Assembly (NCBI GenBank): GCA_015680685.1
Contig: MNCI01021414.1
Coordinates: 1-64,000, forward strand
From: Gnetum montanum
Lineage: Eukaryota; Streptophyta; Gnetopsida; Gnetales; Gnetaceae
DNA length: 64,000 nucleotides
Direction: 5' to 3'
Each line of letters begins with the position of its first letter. The stretch's first letter is position 1. Below are positions 46,163 to 57,810 of the stretch, one piece after another. The translations under genes were made by a program, and so were the position numbers. The notes under the pieces were generated by a model. It saw only the letters and a program-made list of their open reading frames with translations, did not search any database and was not told the origin of the DNA.

Positions 46163-47849
46163 CGAAACACCACAAAAATTTGGCCTAGCACTTTTAGACA
46201 AGAATCAAGCTAAGTCATGCTGCTACCCAACATGATTATAGCATGACCAAACATGAAAGCCTCTAAAATAGCATGAAATGACATACAATGGAGTGAGAAA
46301 TGGAGTAAGCAAGGTTCCCCCGAGGCCCACAGGTGACTGCACCAACTTTTGGCATCTAGAATCAAAGGTTTTTTGGTCAAAATTCTTGGTTTTGGCAAAG
46401 TATAAGTTGGCTATATTTTTAGACGCTGCTCAGCGTAAGGCTCAGCGTCACCAACTTTTGGAGCCCCAAAATTGAGCCAAAATATGTCAAAATCAAGCAT
46501 AGGGACCCCCCATGACCTTCACCAAGGTCCCTAGTAGGTCCTAGCCTCCATAAAATCAATATTTGGGCCTCAAATGTGCCACTTTGACTTGGTGACGCTG
46601 GGGTTACTTTTCTTACGCTACTCAGCGTAAGGCTCAGCGTCACCAATTTTTGGAGCCCCGAAATAGAGCCAAAAAAACATCCAAATCAGCCCAAATTTGG
46701 CACACAAAACCGTCATGACCCATAAGATGAAGATCCACTCTAAAAACTAGTCTCACAGGTCAAAAATGGGCTCAAAGTGCACTGTTTTCAGCTCATATGC
46801 TATTAGTGACGCTGACACTGACGCTAATGTTGATGCTGATGCTGACGTTGATGCTGACGCTGACACTGACATTGACACTAACACTAACACTGACACTAAT
46901 GTTGATGCTAACACTGACACTAATGCTAATGCTGGCATTGGATGCTGACACTGACACCAAAACAAGCTGCACACACATCAAAGCCAAATCCACGCATGCT
47001 GGATGCCTTGGTGGAGCAAAAACAGCACAGATCTACAGATCCGGAGGCCAGACATCCAGATCCGCTCTTGTACGTTAACATTCTTTGTACATTTTTCATT
47101 TTTTCAATGTGTCAAGCTCTTACGCTATGGATTACACATGTTAGTGTAAGAGATCTTGGTCACGCTGCAAGTTGTACGTTGTAACATTTCGTGCATCTGG
47201 TCAACGCACATACCTGTCATCCAATCCGAAGTTTTCTTACCCTGCAGTCACTGATCTTCTCCCACATCCCAATCTCATGTCTAAAATTGTATAAATCTCC
47301 TATTTTTCCACTAGATCAAGGCGGGGAAAAATATGAATCTCAAACAAATTTGGGCATCAATCTCACGCGCTGGTGCTGCATATAGACTTGGACGCCGTAC
47401 ATCTGCAATCCAAAACCTGCATCTTCCCAGCATCCGTTCTTATCCATCGGGGTGAAAAGTCTACCTTGTAACCAATTCACAACTGCATTCTGACTGGTGC
47501 ACATTTTAATTGTTTATTAATACGAACAATTTGCATTATTGCCCAGATTCTGGTAGTTTACATTATTTTTCCTGTTACGATTTTTCCTATTTTCATTGTT
47601 TAAATAGTTTACATTCGTTTCCATTTATTTACATTCAGTATTTATGTTTTTTTATGTATAACCCAACGCATCACAATTATGTATGTTCGGGGAAGTCCTC
47701 GTTTGATCCACGTGCAGACTATTAAAGGCACTCCACCTTTGTTATTTTTCCAATAGGCCCTTGGGCGAAGGTAGGGTCTTATTGTTTCATTCGTAAATCT
47801 CTCAGTGTTTGTTCATTCTAGCCTTTCACCAATGATTTCGAATGATATA
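46163..47849 (+). repeat. TAT LTR a (1687 bp), first LTR of the array
   Basis: It starts CGAAACACCACAAAAATTTGG (TG decayed to CG) and ends AATGATATA before GTAAAA and the primer site. TATA box TATAAAT at 47290-47296. It is not preceded by a polypurine tract, so it is the 5' end of the array and was inserted into the pseudogene at 42.5-46.2 kb. Holds the hexamer repeat at 46806-46959 and GCTCAGCGTAAGG ... GCGTCACC words (46425-46450 and 46610-46645). Confidence 0.88.
46806..46959 (+). repeat. Hexamer repeat GACGCT/GACACT/AATGCT in LTR a
   Basis: About 25 six-base units of (A/G)AYRYT type, mostly TGACGC, TGACAC, TAACAC, TGATGC. All three array LTRs have it at the same place but with different unit order. 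Confidence 0.9.
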
Positions 47850-47855
47850 GTAAAA

Positions 47856-47872
47856 TGGCGCTAGAAGGAGGG
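47856..47872 (+). other. Primer-binding site after LTR a, tRNA-Asn type
   Basis: TGGCGCTAGAAGGAGGG, an exact match to the complement of the plant tRNA-Asn 3' end. It is the best preserved primer site in the window. Confidence 0.9.
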
Positions 47873-48412
47873 TCATTTTTCTCCTAGATCCACAACTTTC
47901 TATCTCAAATCTACCCTCTGTGACTGTAGATCTATGCCCTGTGACTGCAGATCTGTGCCCTATCACTGCAAATATACATCCTATGACTACAGATCTATGC
48001 CCTGTCACTACATATCTACATCCTATGACTTTGGTTATGACAACAAGTCCTCTTAAGTAGGATATAAGAGTCTCATTCCTCCAAAGGATGCACATCCCAT
48101 GCCTTGGTCCCAAGTCCGCTAGATACTAGCTATTGACAAGGACCAACATGATCTGTTCACACAAGAGCATTCCTCTTCCCACAGTTAAATAAAACCATTC
48201 CTTCATCAATCCCCAATCTCATAGTTACAAACCTTCTTCCTATACACCTCAAAACCTCATTTCCCGGTCCCATGTACTTTTGAACACGGTGCAATGACAT
48301 CTGGCCAAATGCCAAAGAACAATGCTTGATACCCAGTTGCTTGTGATGTTTTGTACTTATTTGTTGATGCCTCTTGGGTAGATTCCTCTAGGTGTAAACA
48401 AAGAAGGACCAA
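47873..48412 (+). other. Remnant internal region: leader joined to 3' end
   Basis: 47917-48029 is the 21-bp leader repeat. At about 48029-48031 (CTATGACTTTGGTT) it jumps directly to sequence equal to 59075-59455 of TAT-D, ending with the polypurine tract AACAAAGAAGGACCAA. All of gag to the 3' repeats, about 9 kb in TAT-D, is missing. The join has the shared word CTTTGGTT/ACTTTGGTT, consistent with deletion at a microhomology. Confidence 0.8.
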
Positions 48413-50114
48413 TGAAACACCACAAAATTTTGGCTTAGCACTTTTAGACAAGAATCATGCTGCTGCCCAACATGATTACAGCATGACCAAACTTGAGAGC
48501 CTCTAAAATGGCATGAAATGACATACAATGGAGTGAGCAATGGAGCAAGCAAGGTTTTCCCAAGGCCCACAAGCGACTGCACCAACTTTCCACATCTATA
48601 ATCAAAGGTTTCAGGCTCAAAATGCTTGGTTTTGGCTAAGTATAAGTTGGCTATATTTTCAGACACTGCTCAGCGTAAGGCTCAACGTCACCAACTTTTG
48701 GAGCCCCGAAACTGAGCCAAAACAGGACAAAATCAAATATAGGGACCCCTCATGACCTTCACCATAGTCCCTAGTAGGTCCTAGCATCCATAAAATCAAG
48801 ATTTGGGCCTCAAATATGCCACTTTAGCTTGGTGACGCTGGGGTTACTTTTCTTATGCTGCTCAGCGTAAGGCTTAGCGTCACCAATTTTTGGAGCCCCA
48901 AAACAGAGCCAAAATGACATCCAAATTAGCCCAAATTTGGCACACAGAACCATCATGACCCATAGGATGCAGATCCACTTTGAAAATGGGTCTCAAAGGT
49001 CAGAAATGGGCTCAAAATGCACTATTTTTAGGTCATACACTATTAGTGACGTTGACACTAACATTGACGTTGACGTGGACGTTGACACTAATGTTGACAC
49101 TGACGCTAACGCTAACATTGACACTGACACTGACTCTGACACTAACGCTGACACTTATGTTGATGTTGATGCTAACGTTAATGCTAACGTTGGTGCTAGA
49201 CGTTGACGTTGATGCCAGAACAGACTACACACACATCAGAGCCAAATCCACACACGTTGGAGGCCTTGGCGGAGCAGAAACAGCACAAATCTTTAGATTC
49301 GGAGGCCAGACATCCATATCCACTCTTGTACTTTAACATTCTTTGTACATTTTACATTTTTTCAGCATGTCAAGCTCTTACGCTATGGATTACACACGTG
49401 AGTGTAAGAGATCTTGGTCACACTGCATGTTGTACGTTGTAACATTTCGTGCATCCGGTCAACGCACACACCTGTCATCCGATCCGAAGTTTTCTTACCC
49501 TGCAGCCACTAATCTTCTCCTAGATCCCAATCTCATGCCTAAAATTGTATAAATCTCCTATTTTTCCATTAGATCGGGGTAGGGAAAAATATGAATCTCA
49601 GACACTTAAGAAATCTGGGCATCAATCTCATGTGCTAGTGCTGCATACAGACTTGGATGCTGTACATCTGCAATCCAAAACCTGCATCTTCCCAACACTC
49701 GTTCTCATCCATCGGGGCTAAACTTCTATCTTTCAACTAATCTGCAACTACAGTCTAACTCGTGCACATTTTAATTGTTTATTAATACGAACAGTTTGCA
49801 TTATTGCCCAGATTCTGGCAGTTTACATTATTTTTCCTATTACGATTTTTCCTGTTTTCATTATTTAAATAGTTTACATTCGTTTCCATTTGTTTATGTT
49901 CAGTATTTGCGTTTGTTTACATACAACCCAACGCATCGCAATTGCGTACATTTGGGGAAGTCCTTGTTTGATATACATGCAAACCATTCAAGGCACTCTA
50001 CCTTCGTTATTTTTCCAACAAGCCCTCGGGTGAAGGCAGGGTCTTACTGTTTCATCCGTAAATCTCTTGGTGTTTGTTCATTCTAGCCTTTCACCAAAGA
50101 TTTTAGATGGTACA
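48413..50114 (+). repeat. TAT LTR b (1702 bp)
   Basis: Starts TGAAACACCACAAAATTTTGG, ends GATGGTACA. Polypurine tract just before (48396-48412) and primer site just after, so it serves as 3' LTR of the remnant and 5' LTR of TAT-D. TATA box TATAAAT at 49548-49554. Confidence 0.92.
49046..49214 (+). repeat. Hexamer repeat in LTR b
   Basis: Same place and type as in LTR a, about 28 units of GACGTT, GACACT, AACGCT and similar. Confidence 0.9.
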
Positions 50115-50120
50115 GTAAAA

Positions 50121-50137
50121 TGGCACTAGAAGGAGGG
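50121..50137 (+). other. TAT-D primer-binding site, tRNA-Asn type
   Basis: TGGCACTAGAAGGAGGG, 16 of 17 to the tRNA-Asn complement, six bases (GTAAAA) after the LTR end. Confidence 0.9.
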
Positions 50138-50182
50138 CCATTTTTCTCCTAGATCCATGTCTTTCTATCTCATATCTACCCT

Positions 50183-50400
50183 CTGTGACTGTAGATCTGC
50201 ATCCTGTGACTGCAGATCTACACCCTATCACTATAGATCTGTGCCCTATCACTGTAGATCTGTGCCCTGTCACTGCAGATCTACATCTTGTGACTGCAGA
50301 TCTATGCTCTGTGACTGCAGATCTGTGCCCTGTCACTGCAGATCTACATACTATGACTACAGATCTACGTCCTGTGACTGCATATCTACGTCCTATTCCA
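50183..50400 (+). repeat. 21-bp tandem repeat in TAT-D leader, 10 copies
   Basis: Unit CTGTGACTGCAGATCTGCATC with variants. Seven codons long, open in two frames (reads HPVTADL-like units in one). Each unit has the palindrome AGATCT, often as CTGCAGATCT. Confidence 0.92.
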
Positions 50401-50637
50401 CTAGATCTATACTCAAACATTGCAGATCTGTGTTTTGCTTTCTAAGATCTATGCCACATCCAGTGTCCATACGCAGCTGTGATTGTCAGCGTTCCTACGT
50501 TGCCCTATTCCCAGCATTTAGGCACTATTTCCTGATCATAAATCCTATTATCTAGTTCAGACGCCATTTCAGAATTTTCCAAAGACGTCCCTGCTTGAAT
50601 CATAACGTCCAACACTTAGTTTTCTTACCCAAATGTT

Positions 50638-50873
50638 GGTCAAGCTGACATTTGGTCACACTGACATTTGGTCACGCTGACGTTTGGTCAAGCTGATGTT
50701 TGGTCACGCTAACATTTGGTCACACTGACATTTGGTTAAGTTGATGTTGGTCACGTTTACGTTGGTCAAGCTAACATTTGGTCATGCTGACGTTTGGTCA
50801 AGCTGATATTTGATCAAGTTGATGTTTGGTCAAGCTGACGTTTGGTCGAGCTAACATTTGGTCAAGCTGACAC
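50638..50873 (+). repeat. 16-bp tandem repeat in TAT-D leader, about 15 copies
   Basis: Unit GGTCAAGCTGACATTT / GGTCACGCTGACGTTT. The GCTGAC core is an imperfect palindrome with GGTCA (GGTCA..TGAC). Confidence 0.92.
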
Positions 50874-51208
50874 TCCTTTGTACGTTGTTCAGCACTTGCC
50901 ATATTTTCTCTCTTTAACACACGCTACAGTTTACTCACACTGCAGTTTGCTCACGTTGCCATTTTCTCATGTTGTAGTTTTACACTTAGAAAATTTTTTG
51001 CTTACGTTTTAGTTATTACACTCAGAAAATTTTTTGCACATGCTACTAGGTTCTCACGTTGGACACTTAGAAAATTTTTTGCACATGTTGCATGCTGGTC
51101 ACATTGCACACTCAGCCCTGATCATACGCTACACATGCTGCACACTTAGCCTGAAACACACTCGACACTTGTTAGCCAGTCCATACGCTGCCCCATCACA
51201 CATCACCA
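50874..51208 (+). other. Last part of TAT-D leader
   Basis: Contains three ACACTTAGAAAATTTTTTGC words (50980-51090) and several TCACGTTG / CACGCTG words. No gene. Confidence 0.6.
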
Positions 51209-53560
51209 TGGAGTCATCTCAGAACTCTAACGCATGCATCTTCGTAATCCTCACATAGGAATAGTACAACTTTATCTATGTGAAGATTTAGGCCAACCTT
51301 CCCCTTGACATCACAGAACAGGAGGCAAAATGAAACTTCGAGAGCATATACATGGGAGGTCATGACTTTGTCCCCTCTGTATATGACATCATCCTCCTTT
51401 CTGAGCCTCACCATCAACTCATCTCTTAGCTCCTTCTGGCTAGGAGCCAAAACACATGGTGACCCACTGAGGAGCCCTGAAACCAAGATCAGGATGATGA
51501 CTTCAAGGCACAATCTGAACCTGAGGATTCATACCACACCCTTAGTCCCCATGCCTATGTGAACCCATCATTCCACCCTCACATGGGACAGACGGCCACT
51601 CACCAAGTTTCAACAAGCACACAAGCACCCGTATCCCAACAGAGATTACCCATACCCATCTTGACCCAGTACATATCACACGTGGAAACACATGGAGCCC
51701 TTTTCATCACTTCAGCTCTGCACATCTAGGGTGTTACTTCACAGTTTGTGGCTAGGAAAGGAACCATATCCCTTGTTCAACAATCCACTCACTTCAACAT
51801 GCCACAGCCCCCAACCACAACTCCAAACATTTCTTCACAGCAAAAAATGACAACCCAACAATCTCCCCAACTAATTAATTTGCCTACCGCTGCTGTTGAG
51901 GTAAAGCACCTCAAAACTGCCAACACCGAAGCAGTTAAAGTACTGGACTTCTACCAAGATGATCTAATTAGCTCTTCAGTGCCATTGTTATCTTTAACCA
52001 AGGGAATCACACTGCCCTAGTTAACTAAATACAATGGGAAGGGAGATCCAAATGCTCACTTAGTCACATTTCAATCAGAAACGCTATTACTTCAAGCTTG
52101 GCCCCACGCAATCTTACAGGTGTTCACTATGTCCTTAATGGGCATAGCCTTAAACTGGTACCGAGCTCTACCCTGTAACTTCATATCCTCTCTGGAGGAT
52201 CTGTTACATCAATTTGTCACCCGGTTTAAGTACAACCTCAAGCCTGAGGCCACACTAGACACTCTGATACAGGTCCAACAAGCGCCACTAGAGCCTGTGC
52301 AGAAGTTCATTCAATGATGGAGCACAGCCCTTAACGAACTTCATGAGCCCATCCCTGAAATGTATTTGCTTACGATTCTAAAGGAAGCCATGAATGACTT
52401 CGTTAAGTCAAAACTGTACTACCTAAGTGCTCAAACGTTGAGCCAAGCCTTCACGCAGATCAAGAACATTGAACAAGCTGCACAAGTTAGCAATGATCCC
52501 ACCTATGTGGCTTACAAGAACCAACACGTTGCCAAACAAAAGATAATAATGGAAATTGTAGCTACAAGCACAAAAATAACAAACACCAATACCAACCTAC
52601 CTGCAACAACATGCGCCACCCCAAGGCCCAACTTTTAGTGCAAGGATCGCTCTAAGTATACGTCGCTACCCACGTGACCCTCTGAACTACTAGAGCAACT
52701 CCTCAAAGCTAAGAAAATTCAATACAAACAAGTAGGAGAGAATGTCTGCTGAAGACACGACAGGTACTACAAGCTACTAAGGAATCTCACCTTAGCAGCA
52801 CCAAATAAGCCCCCGGTCCCACGACACTTCAAGTTAGATCAATTCTGTAACTACCACCAGATGTCGGGTCACAATACCAAAAACTATCGTGCCTTACAGG
52901 ATGATCTACAAGCAATGATAGAACGGGGACAACTAAACATCAACACCCTAAATCAACCCAGCACAGACGATGCCTCCTATGTCATAAACTCCATTGACAT
53001 AGATAGTAAGCCTAAACCTATGCAGCAACCTTTTGTGATCCATGTGCCTCCTAGCAAGGTAACAATCCCCTCCGCCTCCATGAGCAAGAGGCCTCCCATC
53101 ATCATCAAGGTACCACCTAGAGCACCAATGACACCTTTTGTGGTCAAAGTACCATCGCAAATGTCCGCTAAGATGTTAAACTGGAAGGAAGCATCATCGT
53201 TCGCTAAGAAGTTAAATTGGCATGATGCACCGACCACAACTGCAAAGAAACCTTTCATCATCAAGTTGTCACAACAAGCTAGTCAAACACCAATGACTCC
53301 TCAAAAACTACCAGTAGCCATAAAGTTGCCACCATGCGAGGGCCCCTCACCTACCTGAAGCCCAAACGTAGACGACACGGGTAAGCGAACCAAATGGCAA
53401 CAGAAGAGGACAAACAAACAATGAACAACACTCACAGCTGAACCAAAGCTCACACCTAGTACACAGCAACTAAACATTGGGGGCCTTGTCCCTAATCCAA
53501 AATAAACTAGGCCCAGGCCCTCAACCCATATAGAGGCAACCAACATAATGGTAAACAACA
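51209..53560 (+). pseudogene. TAT-D gag and linker (broken)
   Basis: The ATG at 51209 starts MESSQNSNACIFVILT and matches the TAT-C gag start through YNFIYVKI. One frame change lies before 51748. From there a single frame carries DFYQDDLISSSVPLLSLTKG, the capsid core (FTMSLMGIALNWYRALPCNF and FVTRFKYNLKPEA, 52115-52245), NDFVKSKLYYLSAQTLSQAF, then CNYHQMSGHNTKNYRALQDD (52846-52905), the Tat-type C-x-x-H-x4-G-H-x-T knuckle with its last Cys changed to Tyr. A repeated Pro/Lys linker (IIIKVPPRAPMTPFVVK, FIIKLSQQ, AIKLPP) and KQTLRQKNTTMSLYDLVMTS lead to protease. Stops at 52018, 52315, 52636 and later. Confidence 0.8.
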
Positions 53561-54372
53561 CGGACTTTGTAGCTACACTGGCCTAGGTGAAACAAACGCT
53601 CAGACAAAAGAACACAACCATGAGCTTGTACGACTTGGTCATGACATCATCGGCTCATCGTGAAGCCTTAGCACAAATGTTAGCATCCATTCCTGTTACA
53701 AAGGATATCCCTGCTAACATGGAATCCATCTGTGCAACAATTTCACAACACACACCGCAATGATTGGGTTCAAACACCTTAGCCTTTCGTGACGATGCAG
53801 TTAAAGTCAACCCCAAATGAGGGGAGGTCATAATAGCTCCATTGTCAATTAGTGTACGTGTTGGGAAATGTACCATTCGCAAAGTGCACGTTGATGATGG
53901 TGCGGCAACAAACGTAGCTTTATACTTCGTCATCGACAAACTAAGCATGGCAGACAAGATCATGCTAATGAAAATCACATGTTTAAAATCCTTCAACAGA
54001 TCACGTGTCATAGTTAAGGGCACGATTAACCTCACCTTCATGGCAGGTGAACAATTCCCCACCAATGTAGAGTTCACTGTCATAGAAGTGATGCCCAGTT
54101 TCAACATGATTCTTGGCAGACCTTGGCTAGTGCAACAACGAGTTGTTTCCTCACCAATACATCAAGAAATCAGCCTTCCATACGAAGGTGGACAAGTCAT
54201 CATACATGACGATAGCACTCCTTTTCAAGCCATCCACAACATAGACATGTCACAAGTATTGAAAGAAGAGTCTCTCGATGGAACACCCATGGCAACAAAC
54301 GTAACACCTAAAGCCAAAACTCCAGAACAAGTGGTGAAAACCATAAGCCTCCCAGCGGAGCCTAACCCTTAA
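53561..54372 (+). pseudogene. TAT-D aspartic protease (mostly open)
   Basis: Same frame as gag. The open stretch 53842-54372 (176 residues) has the active site VHVDDGAATN at 53884-53913, KSFNRSRVIVKGTINLTFM, the second motif FNMILGRPWLVQ and IHQEISLPYEGGQVIIHDD, ending at a TAA at 54370-54372. D-D-G-A stands in for the usual D-T/S-G-A and is the same in TAT-C and TAT-M. Upstream stops at about 53586, 53762 and 53817 break the link to gag. RT should follow, but the sequence goes to non-pol DNA instead. Confidence 0.8.
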
Positions 54373-54949
54373 ATGCTTCCAAAACCAAATCTGGTTAGGA
54401 GACAACCACTCGATCAAAGCACCCCTATGGCCAAAAACAAGTTGGATCTTCGCACACTCTTCACATTCTTTCGTTGTGCATACATTGCCTTCATTTGCAT
54501 TGTACTAACTTACGCATTTACATATGGCCCGAAAAGGCCTTAAACTAAATTGTGGCCCAAAATGGCCTTAAAATAGAACAAGTTACATTTCCATTTCCTT
54601 AAAATTACATTCTTTTTTGCATGCATAGTTGCATCCTTGCTCTACGAATCATTATTCCCCTTACATTTCTTCCATGTTGTTACCATTTCAGTTACATTCA
54701 CACTTATATTTATAAACAGCCAAAACAACAACAAAAAATTACAAAATCAAATCAATTCAAAAGAAAATCTTTTGCATTTACACTTGTGTCTATCCAAAGT
54801 TTGGACAAAACAAAAGAAAAACTTGAATAACATCAAAAAATAGCAAAAAAAAAATGCATAAATGTATAAATGGATAATATCAAATGTTAACATTGTATCA
54901 TATATTTTCTTTCATACAATCCACATAATTTCAACAAAAAATAATAATA
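54373..54949 (+). other. TAT-D after protease, with two GGCC micro-hairpins
   Basis: GGCC-CGAAAA-GGCC-TTAAACTA and GGCC-CAAAAT-GGCC-TTAAAAT lie at 54520-54575. The rest is AT-rich without a gene. Confidence 0.6.
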
Positions 54950-54983
54950 ATAATAACTAAGCTAACTACAATAGCAAGTTAAA

Positions 54984-55076
54984 TTAAACATCAGCGTCAG
55001 GAGAGGCTTGATCTTCAAATCTCTCTACACCATCGGCTCCTGCTCCACTGGGGCCCACTCCATCATCTCCACGATC
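54984..55076 (-). pseudogene. Possible terminal exon of an antisense gene in TAT-D
   Basis: On the minus strand, TTTGTTTATAG (acceptor-like, ending 55077) precedes 30 open codons that end in TAA (54984-54986). The peptide is acidic and Gly-rich (DRGDDGVGPSGAGADGVE, then RFEDQASPDADV). It lies after protease and antisense to the element, as the 42.5-46.2 kb ORF is to TAT-K. The two do not align by eye. Weak but odd. Confidence 0.25.
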
Positions 55077-55082
55077 CTATAA

Positions 55083-56290
55083 ACAAACACAAAATGAAAG
55101 TAACCATCAACAAAGCATAAATATGCAAGAGAGAACTAGCAATAGATAAAATATATATTACACATAGATGAATTAGTGTAATAAATCACCAATTTAATAA
55201 AGCACGGTGTCAATTTCCTTTAATATAAAATTAATATATTGGCCATATAAGGTGATTTATCTCGATAATATAGCGTGATATAAAAGGTTGTGTTAAATTA
55301 TTTTAATGGACTGAAATTATTTTAAATCAAAAGTTCCAATATTCACCAAACTCACCTTACCTACCATGATTGAAAACTTTTCAAATGCTAACAAAAAAAA
55401 AAAAGTGGGGACTAGTCATGATAAAGGGGAAAGTAGAAATAGAGCACCATGAACTTTCATAAGGCCATTGGCCATGTGCTGGTGGAGATCGTTGCTTTAT
55501 CAGCAAACAGATTTTTAATATAGTTGGATGAACATCCATCCGTCATCATGTTCATGGCTCATGACCCATGACGATGACCCTGTTTTGTTTATTCTTTTTC
55601 CATCAGAAATATGAGAAAAAGAGCAAAAAACCAGCAACGAAAATAAACACGCGTGAATGTGCGAGTCATCGCGGAACCTTTGGTGCTCCCAGAGATAGGC
55701 GAATCCATACAAATGCAACGTTTTCCTCACACGCCCCGTCCAAAACCTGATTTCTGTATGACCCATACTTGCCCCTTCGGCCTTCGGTTGCCATCGTGTT
55801 TGTTTAGCTATTTGTACTCCCTGGTTTTCTGTGCTCCGCCTCGTGCCGATGCCACAAATCCTGATTGCTTGCTTCCCACTTAACCATGAAAACGAAATTT
55901 TTGGTATGATTCAGAATAGGAGAAAATACGTAAGATTTTAATACAAAATGCGGAATCACTAAAAAGGAAAGGAAAAAATACGAGACAAGGCAAGATATCC
56001 ATGGCCATAAAGATGGCCAATTTATCGATTTTTCATATGGGCTTTGATTTGGAACCATGATGTTGCCTGATAATTATTATTCAGCACCCAAGGAATAAGG
56101 CCAATATTCATGGCCGAATTTTAAAACACGACTATGCACGTTTCCTGTGCTTCGCCCATAACAGAATATCTTGGGCACACCAAGGTGGAAGAAGAAACAA
56201 ATTAGGGGTATCGCGCTAAGATCACTACCAAATATCGCGTTAAAATACACTGTTAAAGTACACTCACCCAGTAAAAACAAATGATTCACG
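55083..56290. other. TAT-D insert of unlike composition
   Basis: 55440-56290 has a richer, less repetitive sequence than the rest of the element and no TAT words. A short inverted repeat ATAAATCACC/GGTGATTTAT flanks 55182-55260. Minus-strand open stretches of 83 and 84 codons (55515-55766, 55804-56058) show no recognised family. It may be captured host DNA or a remnant of another element. Confidence 0.35.
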
Positions 56291-56329
56291 CTGCCTATGG
56301 TTTTATATTCACTTACGCGGATTTTGGCC

Positions 56330-56640
56330 TTCCAAAACTCACGCTCAAATGGCGGCTAGCTCACGCTCAAATGGATGCTCAGATGGCGGCTAGATCACGC
56401 TCAGATGGCAGATAACTCACGCTGCTAGCCAATGGTGGCTGACTCACACTGCCAGGCAAAGGCAGGATAACTCACACTGCTAGGATAACTCACACTGCTA
56501 GGATAACTCACGCTACCAGGCCGTGGCAGCTAACTCACGCTGCAATGGCGGCTAACTCACACTGCCAGGACATGGCGGCTAGCTCACGCTGCCAAGCAAT
56601 GACGGCTAACTCAGGCGGCCAGGAAAAAGAGCATTACTCA
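56330..56640 (+). repeat. About 28-bp tandem repeat with CTCACGCTGCC core
   Basis: Units such as GGCTAACTCACGCTGCCAGG / AATGGCGGCTAG, about 11 uneven copies. CTCACGCT also occurs singly to 57110. Confidence 0.85.
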
Positions 56641-57539
56641 CACTAAATAACACCCTACCAAATTACTCACGCTAAGATAGGGTTACTGAGGCTGTAAATT
56701 ACTCACAAAAAATAAAATAAAATTTCCACACACGCTGTAAACGCTCAAGGGAGAGGGACGTACACATCGAGACCACAATAAAAAAAATATCGCAAGAAAA
56801 GGCTAATGAAACATGAAATGGGAGTGTACTGGCACAAGTATCCTATCCTGGGCTGAGGAAGGTGTTGAAGCATCTCCTTGCTTTCCTCCACAAACCCTAG
56901 CATCGCCTCCTTCTTTCCTTTGCCCTTGTCCTATTTGCCTTTACCCATTTTGCCCCATACGCTGCAAATCTAGATGCTGTAGGTGCAGATCTGGCCAGGG
57001 CAATAGTTACTCACGCTACCCACGTTACTCAACACACCCTGAGTCTGCCTCTAATGCCGGCTATCCACTACCCACCTTGCTTACGCTGCCACTGTTGCCT
57101 GTTTCCAATACTCACACTGTAAAATGATGAAATAGCTTTTACTTTTGAAACCTTTTTAATTTCTCCTTTTTTATTGTATTGTATTTTACCATTATTCTTA
57201 CTTTTACCACTTTGTCTTCACGATAACTTCCCAGGTAAAATGCCCACACCCTAAAAGTAGAAACTCTAAAATAAAAATAAAATAATATAAAAATCACAAA
57301 ATAAAATAAAATATTTACTTTTAATTACACTACCCCCTTTGAGCAAAACCAAGCTCTACCCCCTTTGAGCAAAACCAAGCTCTAAAAGCCTTTAAAAATA
57401 AAGTAAAATACATAATGTTATTCGAGTTATTTTGATTACTTTGACCCCTTTTTTTCTTTTATCAATGCCCAAACCTTAAACTTCAAAAATAAAAAAAATA
57501 AAAAAAAAACTATATAAAAAAAATTATGTTAAATTCTTG
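56641..57539 (+). other. TAT-D spacer, no gene recognised
   Basis: Includes a 104-codon open stretch (56813-57127) without a known motif, then A/T-rich sequence with a 30-bp duplication of the ACCCCCTTTGAGCAAAACCA segment (about 57328-57385). Confidence 0.4.
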
Positions 57540-57675
57540 TACACGCCATTCATGGCCCAGTATGGCCTTAAACTACCACGCATGCCACGCATGGCCCGGT
57601 ATGGCCTTAAACTGCCACCCTGGCCTCGTATAGCTTTAAACTGCCACACGGCCCGAAAAGGCCCTAAACTAGCGC
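57540..57675 (+). repeat. GGCC micro-hairpin cluster in TAT-D
   Basis: GGCC-CAGTAT-GGCC-TTAAACTACC, GGCC-CGGTAT-GGCC-TTAAACTGCC, GGCC-TCGTAT-AGCT-TTAAACTGCC and GGCC-CGAAAA-GGCC-CTAAACTAGC. Stem pairs are kept in three of the four. Confidence 0.85.
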
Positions 57676-57810
57676 TTTTCGCATTATTTTCTATTTTTCT
57701 TGTACATTTAGGTTCTGTTTTTAGCAGTTACTACTTGACATTATGTTCTCTAGTTTCTTCGTTTGCAAGATCACCTAGATATACATGCATACATCCACAC
57801 TTCGTCCTGG

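Noticed and set aside
46797-47078. Long Asp/Thr/Leu-rich open frames in the LTR hexamer region on both strands
   Set aside because: They are by-products of a 6-bp repeat, which has no stop in several frames. They lie inside an LTR and recur in LTRs b and c.
50103-50420. Arg/Ser-rich minus-strand frame (RSAVTGHRS units) as an SR-like protein
   Set aside because: It is the reverse-strand shadow of the 21-bp repeat. The minus strand has no start context or conservation beyond the repeat.
55515-56058. Host gene on the minus strand in TAT-D
   Set aside because: Two open frames of 83-84 codons show no motif, splice pattern or relation to each other. Kept only as an insert of unlike composition.
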